DNA of 64,000 bases from Maridesulfovibrio frigidus DSM 17176 (GTDB lineage Bacteria > Desulfobacterota > Desulfovibrionia > Desulfovibrionales > Desulfovibrionaceae), in assembly GCF_000711735.1 (NCBI RefSeq), contig NZ_JONL01000011.1, positions 28,408 through 92,407 on the forward strand. Direction: 5' to 3'. Every line of letters begins with the position of its first letter. Position 1 is the stretch's first letter. Below the pieces are notes generated by a model. That model was not told the origin of the DNA, searched no databases, and saw only the letters and a list, made by a program, of their open reading frames with translations. Made by a program: the position numbers and the translations under genes. Shown here one piece after another: positions 56,444 through 64,000 of the stretch.

Positions 56444-57878
56444 ATTCTATGATGCGCTCTTCCAGATATGGATAGAAAGGATTTGAGCGCAATCGAAGCA
56501 TATCACTAGGAGATATACGCATTACTCCAGACTCTCCACGCATCTCGAGGCGTCCTAGATGTATAGAGGGGCTATTCGGATCACCAAGCCTTCCATAGAC
56601 AGGATCAGTTTCAGGGAACGGCAATGAGATATGAGACAGTGAATGAATACCAAATGGCCATGACATGGAAATATCCGTCGTTTCACTTATTCTGCCATCA
56701 GGATATTTCCTAAAAAGACTTACTTCTTCACCGTTAGAGCGTTTGTTAGTAATAATGCTTAAAGAAAAAGGCAGTTGTTCATCTCTAAGCACCTCCAAAT
56801 ACTCAATAGATGGGCTATTTAAAAGCTGGCTGCCCTCTGCATCTCTATTTATATCAAATAAAACCAGATCATGATCATTGTCGGGCAAATGTAGAAACAG
56901 CTCGTGCACAAGATCGCGAGTTGAAACCGTTGTATCTACAATTGATTGAAATGCTAATACTGGTGGGAAGTCCTTAAAAGTTCCATCAGCCTTGCGCGCG
57001 CGCCTCTTTTCCAGCAATACCATCGTCAATGCATGTGTTTGCGCTCCGGCATTCACAGCAAATGAAGAATATTTATATGGGTCATATTCAGGCTTAACAG
57101 AACTCCACGCAAGTTTCTCAAGGCCCATCAATTCACCAAGTGCCGCCTGCCATTTTGCCATTACGGCAAAAGGAGTCACGCCCATTGCTGGCGATATTAG
57201 AACCAGTCCTGAGAGCTTAGGTAATGAAGGCTCTTTCAAAGTGTCAAAAGCATAGTTTACGCCCAGCGCGCCGCCATTAGAGTATCCAACAATATACAGA
57301 GGCTTTCCTTTAGCCACACTCTGCAAATACTGCATGCCTATATCAACTGCCGCCGCCATATCCTGCCATGTTATAGATAGCAGGCCCGATGGTGCCACCC
57401 CATGACCTGGAAGACGGAGCCCCACAACATAAGCACCCTTTTTGTTAAGTGCTTCACCAATGTTCCGCAAACTGTACGGCGAATCCGACATTCCGTGCAG
57501 CAGTAATACACCGCACTTCGGATCAGCATTCTTTAGCTCAAACGAACGGTTCCAATTGGGAGAAATAAGGTTCGGGTCAGACATACTGCCGGGCCTGAAT
57601 CGACTAATGGACTGTTTTTCGTTTGGTGAAATATGCTTAACAATTTTATTATCTAATTCACGAAAGAGCTTATCCTCTAAAGCCATGTATTGCTCAAAGT
57701 TTGTTACACCTGAATCAGCGGTAAAAATAGATTCAAATTTAATCTTATGCCAGACATCAAGATCAGGCTGATTATTGAGATATAATATACCACCAACAAC
57801 GACTATTATGAGTGCGCTGACTAAAAAATACAGTCCTAATTTGCAAATTTTTACTAAATATTTCCAGAAGAAAGACAT
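56433..57878 (-). CDS. Membrane-anchored alpha/beta hydrolase
   Basis: 481-aa hydrolase with an N-terminal membrane helix (about 11-35) and a periplasmic catalytic domain. The oxyanion motif is LLLHGMSDSPYSL, followed by GLRLPGHGVAPSG; the nucleophile elbow is IVGYSNGG (Ser200), and AFQSIVDTTVS holds a likely acid residue. It resembles lysophospholipase/monoacylglycerol lipase-type serine hydrolases. It is convergent and overlapping with another hydrolase of different architecture, so the pair may act on related envelope lipids; this is inference. Confidence 0.82.
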   Translation of the reverse strand: MSFFWKYLVKICKLGLYFLVSALIIVVVGGILYLNNQPDLDVWHKIKFESIFTADSGVTNFEQYMALEDKLFRELDNKIVKHISPNEKQSISRFRPGSMSDPNLISPNWNRSFELKNADPKCGVLLLHGMSDSPYSLRNIGEALNKKGAYVVGLRLPGHGVAPSGLLSITWQDMAAAVDIGMQYLQSVAKGKPLYIVGYSNGGALGVNYAFDTLKEPSLPKLSGLVLISPAMGVTPFAVMAKWQAALGELMGLEKLAWSSVKPEYDPYKYSSFAVNAGAQTHALTMVLLEKRRARKADGTFKDFPPVLAFQSIVDTTVSTRDLVHELFLHLPDNDHDLVLFDINRDAEGSQLLNSPSIEYLEVLRDEQLPFSLSIITNKRSNGEEVSLFRKYPDGRISETTDISMSWPFGIHSLSHISLPFPETDPVYGRLGDPNSPSIHLGRLEMRGESGVMRISPSDMLRLRSNPFYPYLEERIIEFIQ

Positions 57879-58082
57879 GTGGTAATCCTTTTAGACAGCG
57901 AGCAATTAATAAGCATAATTTTGCATTACACAGGCCCTTTACATAACTTGAAAACAAAAGAGCGTCCACTTTTCTCAAATTTAAAATCAATTGACGGCTT
58001 TCTTTTGACCTCTTATTAACAAGAGCAACTTTTGAAAATATTCACGTTAAATAATATAGAATGCCAACAAAAAGGAAATACC

Positions 58083-58262
58083 ATGCCAGAATCCAAACCA
58101 GAACCTAACAAACCACATATTGATAAAAATACTATTTTCTGGACAATCATTGTCCCGACTTTACTTGCCGTCGCTCTTTATACTTACAATCGTATGAATG
58201 AAGATACCAATATGTTTGCCCCGCTGCTTAACGCTACTGAAATAAGCACCGTAGACAAGTAA
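58083..58262 (+). CDS. Small single-pass membrane protein (59 aa)
   Basis: Unrecognised. A Pro/Lys/Glu-rich N-terminus (MPESKPEPNKPHIDKN) is followed by one hydrophobic helix (FWTIIVPTLLAVALYTY) and a short acidic tail. AAGGAAA before ATG at 58083 supports this start rather than an upstream in-frame TTG. It is 94 bp upstream of fdhF on the same strand; a link to the formate complex is possible but unproven. Confidence 0.6.
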   Translation: MPESKPEPNKPHIDKNTIFWTIIVPTLLAVALYTYNRMNEDTNMFAPLLNATEISTVDK

Positions 58263-58356
58263 AAACCTCTTGCCACCCCCAAATCTCCCAACTATCATTC
58301 GCCCAGATTAAATACATCATATAATATAGCATAACGCACACAACAGACATATAATT

Positions 58357-60393
58357 ATGAATAAAGTCCTCACAACTTGTCCCTACTGCGGGACCGGTTG
58401 CAATTTATACCTTCATATTGAAGATGGACAGCTAATCAGCGCATCTCCCGCCACTGGCAAATCCGTTAACAATGGAAGTTTATGCGCCAAAGGGCATTTT
58501 GGTTTTGACTTTGTAAACCACTCAGACCGCTTGACCTCCCCTCTTATCCGCAAGAACGGCGTACTCGTTGAAGCTGGCTGGGACGAAGCTCTCTCGCTCA
58601 TTACTAATCGTTTCAAATCTCACATACAAAATTTCGGCTCTGATTCAATTGCCGGGTTCAGTTCTGCCCGTTGTACCAACGAAGAAAATTATCTCATGCA
58701 AAAATATATGCGCGCAGCTATCGGTACTAATAATATCGACCACTGCGCGCGGCTCTGACACGCCCCAACCGTAGCCGGTCTGGCTGCAGCATTCGGAAGC
58801 GGGTCAATGTCTAATTCCATAAACGAACTTGATTTAATGGGAACTGGAAACGCAATTTTCACAATAGGAAGCAACACCACAGAGTGCCATCCTATTATCG
58901 GTATGCGCATGATGGAAGCGGCCCAGCGCGGCACAAAATTAGTTATAGCTGATCCACGGGCAATAACACTAGCGCAACATGCGGATGTGTGGTTACAGCT
59001 TAAGCCGGGAACAGATGTAGCGCTGCTGAATAGCATCGCAAACGTTCTGATTCGCGAAGGCCTGACTGACGAAAATTTCATATCTACACGTACTGAAGGG
59101 TACGAAGCGGCCCGCGACCTTGTAGCTCGCTACACTCCGGAATTTGCGGAAACGATCACCACAGTACCTGCGCAAAAAATTTATGAAGCTGCCCGCATTA
59201 TAGGATCATCAAAAACCACCGCCACCTATTACACAATGGGTATCACGCAACATACCTCCGGTGTGGATAATGTACGCAGCGTTGCAAACATTGCAATGCT
59301 TACTGGTAACATGGGAAAACCTCTCACGGGCGTTAATCCCCTTCGCGGCCAAAATAATGTTCAAGGTTCCTGCGATATGGGCACATTGCCGGATGTTATG
59401 ACGGGCTATCAAAAGTTAAATTTGCCTGAAGTGCGTGATAAATTCAGCAAAGTTTGGAACGTTAACCTTTCGGATAAAACAGGGCTTAAAATACCCGAAG
59501 TTTTAGATGGAATTGAACAGGGCAGCATTAAAGGGTTGTTTGTTTTCGGCGAAAATCCCATGCGTAGCGATCCTGATATCAATCACGTTAAACATTGCCT
59601 TGAAGCTATAGACTTTCTGGTCGTACAGGATATTTTTCTTACCGAAACAGCAGAGCTTGCTGATGTAGTTTTACCGGGAGCCAGCTTTGCGGAAAAAGAC
59701 GGAACTTTCTCATCAACCGAAAGGCGTGTCCAATTGGTGCGTAAGGCCATCGACCCCATAGGAAACAGCAGACCCGACTGGCAAATTTTAGCTGAGCTTC
59801 TGAACCGTATGGGAATTAGCAAAGAGTATTCATCACCCGAAGATATTTTTGACGAAATTCGTTCGCTAACTCCGAGCTATAGCGGAATTACATATTCGCG
59901 GCTTGAAACTGAACATTTGCAATGGCCCTGCCCCTCTGAGGATCACCAAGGAACTCCGATTCTGCATGTTGATCAATTCGTGCGCGGCAAGGGGGCTTTT
60001 CTAGCTGCTGAATATAGAGATCCAGCCGAAATGACGGACGAAAATTATCCGCTAATCCTTACCACGGGCCGAATCACCACCCACTACCACACAGGCACAA
60101 TGAGCCGCCGCTGTTGGGGACTGGACGGAGCAAGGCCCGAGGAGATGGTAGAAGTTAATCCGGCGGATGCGGACTCTTATCATATTAAAGATGGCGGCTA
60201 TATCGTTGTTACATCACGAAGGGGTGAACTTCGGGCGCGGGCGCAAATTACAGACAGAGTTCCTGAAGGGTTGATTTTCACAACCTTCCATTTCAGCGAA
60301 AGTCCCGGAAATATACTCACCAACAGTGCCGCGGACCCTATAACAGGTACGCCGGAGTTTAAAGTTTGCGCAGCGAAAATTCGCTCGGATTAA
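58357..60393 (+). CDS. fdhF: Formate dehydrogenase H-type, selenocysteine-containing
   Basis: Mo/W-bis-MGD formate dehydrogenase (formate to CO2 or the reverse), read through an in-frame TGA at 58756-58758 as selenocysteine 134: ...DHCARL-U-HAPTVAGLAA. The context matches E. coli FdhF (ARV-U-HGPSVAGL). With Sec the protein is 678 aa. The N-terminal [4Fe-4S] is bound by CPYCGTGC (Cys8, 11 and 15) and Cys43 in SLCAKG. There is no Tat signal, so it is cytoplasmic. A SECIS hairpin with a GGTCT loop lies 12 bases after the TGA. No Shine-Dalgarno sequence is seen. It heads fdhF-hycB-hydA-hycB, with a 103-bp gap before the first ferredoxin. Confidence 0.96.
58756..58758 (+). other. Selenocysteine codon (UGA) in fdhF
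   Basis: In-frame TGA at codon 134, with family homology continuing in the same frame on both sides. Confidence 0.95.
58771..58787 (+). promoter_or_regulatory. SECIS element of fdhF
   Basis: GTAGCC (58771-58776) pairs with GGCTGC (58782-58787) around a GGTCT apical loop, matching the SelB-binding loop of the E. coli fdhF SECIS. It begins 12 bases after the UGA. Confidence 0.85.
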
Positions 60394-60496
60394 ATAGAAA
60401 ATCGTAAGTAAATGGAAAATAGTTAGTAAATAAAACGGTACCTACTAGTATCATTTAATAATATTTTGGCATCAGAATTAAAACCTAGAGGAATAT

Positions 60497-61081
60497 ATGT
60501 CTTCTTCACTTAGTAATTTTATTGCAGCAGATTCAGAGAAATGCATAGGGTGCAAGCTTTGCGAAATAGCTTGCTCTCAGGCGCATTCTGAAAGCACGGC
60601 ATTTACAGTCGGAGCGCTAACCAGCCCTATTTTGCCGCGCCTATACGTTGTGCAGACTCCTGAAATCACAGTACCCGTGCAATGCCGCCACTGTGAAGAC
60701 GCCCCCTGCGCCAACTGCTGCCCTGTTTCTGCCATCAGCCGCAAGAACGGTGCTATTATCGTTGAAAAGAAACTTTGCGTGGGATGTAAAACCTGCATGC
60801 TGGCCTGTCCATTCGGAGCCATAGAGCTGCTTCCTGTATATGAAAACGGTAAGCCCATTATGCAGCCAGTTTTATGTGAGGAAAACGAATCATCGGTTGA
60901 CGAAGCTCCTATGCTTTTTGCCGGAAAATGCGACCTCTGCACGGACCGCGCGAAAGGTCCTGCGTGCGTTGAAATATGTCCCGAAAAAGCCCTAAGTTTA
61001 ATCGACCCTGCCCGCATGAAACGGGACCGCAACATTAAAGCTGCTATGAGCTTTTTAAATACTTCACAAAATTTCTCCTGA
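60497..61081 (+). CDS. Four-cluster ferredoxin subunit, HycB/HydN-like
   Basis: Electron-transfer protein of 194 aa predicted to bind four [4Fe-4S] clusters. The cysteine motifs are CIGCKLCEIAC, CRHCEDAPCANCCP, CVGCKTCMLACP and CDLCTDRAKGPACVEICP. In hydrogen-dependent CO2 reductases, proteins of this type carry electrons between FdhF and HydA and can build filaments. AGAGGA precedes the ATG. It lies between fdhF and hydA; the gap to hydA is 10 bp. Confidence 0.93.
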   Translation: MSSSLSNFIAADSEKCIGCKLCEIACSQAHSESTAFTVGALTSPILPRLYVVQTPEITVPVQCRHCEDAPCANCCPVSAISRKNGAIIVEKKLCVGCKTCMLACPFGAIELLPVYENGKPIMQPVLCEENESSVDEAPMLFAGKCDLCTDRAKGPACVEICPEKALSLIDPARMKRDRNIKAAMSFLNTSQNFS

Positions 61082-61091
61082 GGTTAGTTTA

Positions 61092-62471
61092 ATGACAAAA
61101 GTAAGAGAACTCATCAAAATTGACCCCGAATTATGCACAGGCTGCGAACGGTGCAAAGACGTATGTCCCGTAAATGCAATTTTTGGCAAAAAAGGTGAAC
61201 CGCATAGAGTTGAATCCTCCCGTTGCGTTTTTTGCGGGCAATGCGTTCAGACATGCAGCGGCTACAGCTCAGTATTAGATGAGCCCGAAACACCGCGCGC
61301 AGATAAACTTCGCGAACGCGGAATGTTCGAATCCACAACAGAACCGCTATTTGCTGCCTACTGTGCGGGCGACGCTTTGGAAGTTGCGGCAGCGCTAAAA
61401 ACGGACAAGTTTTCCATGGTCCAATGCGCGCCGTCGGTACGCGTTGCCATTGGCGAAGATTTTGGAATGCCAGCCGGAAGCCTCACACCCGGAAAAATGG
61501 CCGCAGCCCTTCGCAGAATAGGCTTCAGCAGAGTATATGATACAAACTTTGCTGCGGACCTTACCATAATGGAAGAAGGACACGAACTACTAGCGCGCAT
61601 CAGCACTGACGCAACGCTTCCCATGTTCACCTCCTGCTGTCCTGCGTGGGTGCGTTTCATGGAACAGCATTACTCGGATCTGCTCCCGCACCTCTCGAGC
61701 TGTAAATCACCACAGCAAATGTCGGGTGCACTTTTTAAAACTTACGGCGCAGATATTGACGGCAAAGCGCGAGAAGAAATTTACAGCGTGGCCGTTATGC
61801 CCTGCACTTGTAAAAAGTATGAAAGCGCGAGGCCGGAAATGAGTATGGATGGTTACCGAGATGTGGATGCCGTTATTACTACCCGCGAACTGGCATACCT
61901 TATCCGCGAAGCAGGAATAGATTTTACATCACTGCCGGACGAAGATTTCGACAGACCACTAGGGACATATACAGGAGCCGGAAACATTTTCGGGGTCACG
62001 GGCGGCGTAATGGAAGCCGCGCTTCGCACTGCCTACGAACTAGTTTCGGGTGAGCCTGTTCCCGACACAGATCTTCTATTTGTGCGCGGCGGAGAGGGAA
62101 CCAGAACTGCGTTCATCACCATAGAAGATAAAACGTTCAAAGTAGCGGTAGTTGCAGGACTTAAGTACGTAGCTCCGCTTTTAGAAAAAGTGCGCGCAGG
62201 AGAAGCGGATGTGGATTTCGTAGAAGTCATGTGCTGCCCGTCTGGTTGTATCAGCGGCGGAGGTCAGCCCAAAGTACTGCTCCCTACCGAACGGGATGAA
62301 GTGTACATGTGCAGACGTAAGTCCATATATTCGCACGACAAGGATTCTAAAATCCGCAAGTCGCACGAAAATCCTGATGTACAAAAAGCATATGCCGATT
62401 TTCTAGGCGAGCCGCTAGGCCACACTTCCCACAAGCTACTACACACCACGTATACAAAGCGGGACATCTAA
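61092..62471 (+). CDS. hydA: [FeFe] hydrogenase, cytoplasmic, two-ferredoxin-cluster type
   Basis: Catalyses H2 oxidation or evolution. The N-terminal domain has two [4Fe-4S] motifs (CTGCERCKDVCP from Cys15, then CVFCGQCVQTC). The H-cluster motifs are complete: L1 TSCCPAW (residues 180-186), L2 MPCTCKK (236-242) and L3 EVMCCPSGCISGGGQP (378-393). There is no signal peptide and no [2Fe-2S] or NAD domain, so electrons must pass to its ferredoxin partners. 459 aa. It is followed one base later by a second four-cluster ferredoxin. The maturases HydE, HydF and HydG are not in the window. Confidence 0.96.
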   Translation: MTKVRELIKIDPELCTGCERCKDVCPVNAIFGKKGEPHRVESSRCVFCGQCVQTCSGYSSVLDEPETPRADKLRERGMFESTTEPLFAAYCAGDALEVAAALKTDKFSMVQCAPSVRVAIGEDFGMPAGSLTPGKMAAALRRIGFSRVYDTNFAADLTIMEEGHELLARISTDATLPMFTSCCPAWVRFMEQHYSDLLPHLSSCKSPQQMSGALFKTYGADIDGKAREEIYSVAVMPCTCKKYESARPEMSMDGYRDVDAVITTRELAYLIREAGIDFTSLPDEDFDRPLGTYTGAGNIFGVTGGVMEAALRTAYELVSGEPVPDTDLLFVRGGEGTRTAFITIEDKTFKVAVVAGLKYVAPLLEKVRAGEADVDFVEVMCCPSGCISGGGQPKVLLPTERDEVYMCRRKSIYSHDKDSKIRKSHENPDVQKAYADFLGEPLGHTSHKLLHTTYTKRDI

Positions 62472-62472
62472 A

Positions 62473-63003
62473 ATGAAGTCCTTCGTAATAGCTGATCCAC
62501 GCAAATGCATAGGGTGCGGCGCGTGTGAAATTGCGTGTGCCAGAGCAAACACGGAGCTATCTATTCCCGAAGCGGCAAGACTGCGCGCGCCATTTAATTC
62601 GCGCGTAAACTTGATAGCGACCTCCGAAATAACTATCCCTATCCAATGCCGCCAATGCGAAGACGCACCATGCGCCAAGGCTTGCCCAGCGGAAGGAATC
62701 ATCTATTCAAACGGGGTAGTTCATATTCGCAAAGAGAATTGTATAGGATGTAAAATGTGCATCCTAGCCTGCCCAATAGGAGCAGTAGATATTTTGCCGC
62801 TTGATAGAATATTGCCACGCGCTGAGAGTGATACTGATATACCTGAATTTTACGCCAGCAAATGCGAGCTATGTAGTGAGCGAGTGGAAGGTCCGGCGTG
62901 TATAGAGATATGTCCGGCTAAGGCATTTACGCTTATTGATGGTGATGTGATTCGGGATGTTGTTCGGGGTCGGCGGGAGAGGGTTGTTCGGGGTATGGAG
63001 TGA
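62473..63003 (+). CDS. Four-cluster ferredoxin subunit, HycB-like
   Basis: 176-aa electron carrier with motifs CIGCGACEIACARAN, CRQCEDAPCAKACP, CIGCKMCILACP and CELCSERVEGPACIEICP, paralogous to the 194-aa subunit at 60497. The ATG is one base past the hydA stop, so translation is coupled. Probably the second HycB-type bridge of the complex. The C-terminus (VVRGRRERVVRGME) is basic, and the final 60 bases are unusually G-rich. Confidence 0.93.
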   Translation: MKSFVIADPRKCIGCGACEIACARANTELSIPEAARLRAPFNSRVNLIATSEITIPIQCRQCEDAPCAKACPAEGIIYSNGVVHIRKENCIGCKMCILACPIGAVDILPLDRILPRAESDTDIPEFYASKCELCSERVEGPACIEICPAKAFTLIDGDVIRDVVRGRRERVVRGME

Positions 63004-63059
63004 AGGTGTGGTTAGTTAATACGGATAAGGTAACGGAGGTTTTAGTAAACGCTGTAAGA

Positions 63060-63690
63060 TTACGCACATTCTTTTTGATATATTTTTTTAATCCGTTCAA
63101 AAGTCGGCATAAAACCAGAATAATCTATACTGTTGAAAGGTGGAGTGGCTTTTGCAATTGCTATAGCAAAGTCATTTTTTGTAAGAGCTATGTTGTATTC
63201 AGTTCCATCTGACCTTCTTAGCATTACACCTGAGTCTAGTATTTTATCTTGCGCAGGTTTTTTATCATTATAGCAAATATCTTTATTTTTGTTATGTATT
63301 GAGTGTTTATCGAATTCAGAACTCATATACAATCTTCTTCCAAATTCATCTTTTTTTATCATATCATGAAGCGGATACACTTGTTCAATTGCAAACATTT
63401 TACATTCAACATGTTCTGGCTTTTGGATTAGCATCGAGAACACGTTGTTTCCGTGGCTCAAATAATCCTTCCCAGCATGCTGCTTGTTCATGTTAACAAT
63501 ATCACAATCAAAAATACATACAACAGGATGTTTGTACTCTATATAATGACTTTTAGCGGTTTTGCAAAAATCCCAAAGAACTTTATCCCCTCCTTTTTCA
63601 TTTTGTTGATGAGGATAGAAGTAGATTGGAAATGAAAGTTTCGGAGAACTTTCAAGGTGCTTATATTGAAATGCTACATAAATAACGGAC
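63060..63690 (-). pseudogene. 5'-truncated gene, possible TOPRIM domain of a defence ATPase
   Basis: The reading frame is open from 63698 down to the stop at 63060, but no start codon with a ribosome-binding site exists before the internal Met at 63491. The translated part (about 210 aa) includes EKGGDKVLWDFCKTAKSHYI and HPVVCIFDCDIVNMNKQHAG. The hydrophobic strand ending in DCD resembles the TOPRIM segment of OLD-like or AAA-ATPase phage-defence proteins; this match is from memory and tentative. The 5' half is missing exactly where an IS3-family element begins, so it looks like an IS disruption. The remaining ORF is A+T-rich. Confidence 0.5.
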
Positions 63691-63703
63691 AGTCCGTTTT
63701 AGG

Positions 63704-64000
63704 TTAGGCAGCTAGTTTTTGTTTACGGTAATATTCCTGCTCAAATTGTTCTGGTGAAACATAACCGATGCCGGCATGTCTTCGTTTCCTGTTGTAGAAG
63801 ATCTCAAGGTAGATAAAAATATCCTGCCTTGCTTGTTCCCGAGTTTTGTACGTCGTGCGATAAACACGTTCCCTTTTCAGTTTACTGAAAAAATTCTCTG
63901 CTACTGCATTGTCCCAACAGTTTCCCCTACGACTCATACTGCTTATACAGCCGGATCTGCGAAGAGCCGATGAAAAAGAAAAGCTTGTATATTGACTCCC
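63704..64000 (-). mobile_element. IS3-family transposase (orfB) C-terminal part, runs off the window
   Basis: The frame is open from the window edge to a stop at 63704. It encodes the last 98 residues of an IS3-type DDE integrase, with GSQYTS (after the second Asp of the triad), the MSRRGNCWDNAVAENFFSKL segment containing the catalytic Glu, and the final FYNRKRRHAGIGYVSPEQFE. The rest of the IS lies beyond the window. The end beside 63690 contains AACGGACAGTCCGTT; the exact terminus and target duplication cannot be fixed here. Confidence 0.92.

Noticed and set aside
58357..58758. fdhF read as a frameshifted or nonsense pseudogene
   Set aside because: The TGA is at the conserved Sec position, homology continues in the same frame, and a SECIS hairpin follows.

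Overview
The window looks like a piece of chromosome from a moderately low-G+C Desulfovibrio-type sulfate reducer (Desulfovibrionaceae). This is inferred from gene content, not from a marker gene: three Cache/HBM-type chemoreceptors, a TRAP transporter, a selenocysteine formate dehydrogenase with a cytoplasmic [FeFe] hydrogenase, selA/selB, and housekeeping genes scattered in short operons. No ribosomal RNA, CRISPR array or intact prophage is visible.

Layout. 0-7 kb: a chemoreceptor, a 77-bp IS-like inverted-repeat element, a deacetylase lipoprotein, an MscS-like membrane protein and a DJ-1/PfpI protein. A tRNA-Ser(GGA) follows, whose 3' end and terminator are duplicated upstream around a small gene. 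7-18.5 kb: pyrD-pyrK (minus), a U32 protein (plus), a regulator-tautomerase pair (minus), and divergently dctP-dctQ-dctM-M20 carbamoylase-pyrC-pyrE. Together these form a pyrimidine island that could both make UMP and take up and degrade orotate or carbamoyl-aspartate. 18.5-34 kb: a second chemoreceptor, PBP1A, a YkgJ-like protein, purF, carB, feoA, slyX, metG, ricT and a lone receiver protein. 34-44.8 kb: comEC, murA, tRNA-His, catalase, a third chemoreceptor, a pentapeptide-repeat membrane protein and a hotdog thioesterase. 44.9-51.2 kb: selB, an M18 aminopeptidase, selA, folC and tRNA-Arg. 51.4-58.3 kb is accessory: a hypothetical protein, a G+C-richer PuuE-like deacetylase, an FGE-like lipoprotein, two convergent alpha/beta hydrolases and a small membrane protein.

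58.3-63 kb holds the most striking locus: fdhF with an in-frame UGA and a SECIS hairpin, a four-cluster ferredoxin, an [FeFe] hydrogenase and a second four-cluster ferredoxin. This is the subunit set of a hydrogen-dependent CO2 reductase / formate-hydrogen lyase. selA and selB, needed to read the UGA, lie about 10 kb away; selC and selD are not in the window. The right edge is an IS3-family transposase that has apparently cut off the 5' part of a possible TOPRIM-domain gene.

Many genes are followed by clear Rho-independent hairpins, several of them bidirectional. Start codons were adjusted where a Shine-Dalgarno sequence favours a different codon; TTG starts are proposed for metG, selA and folC.
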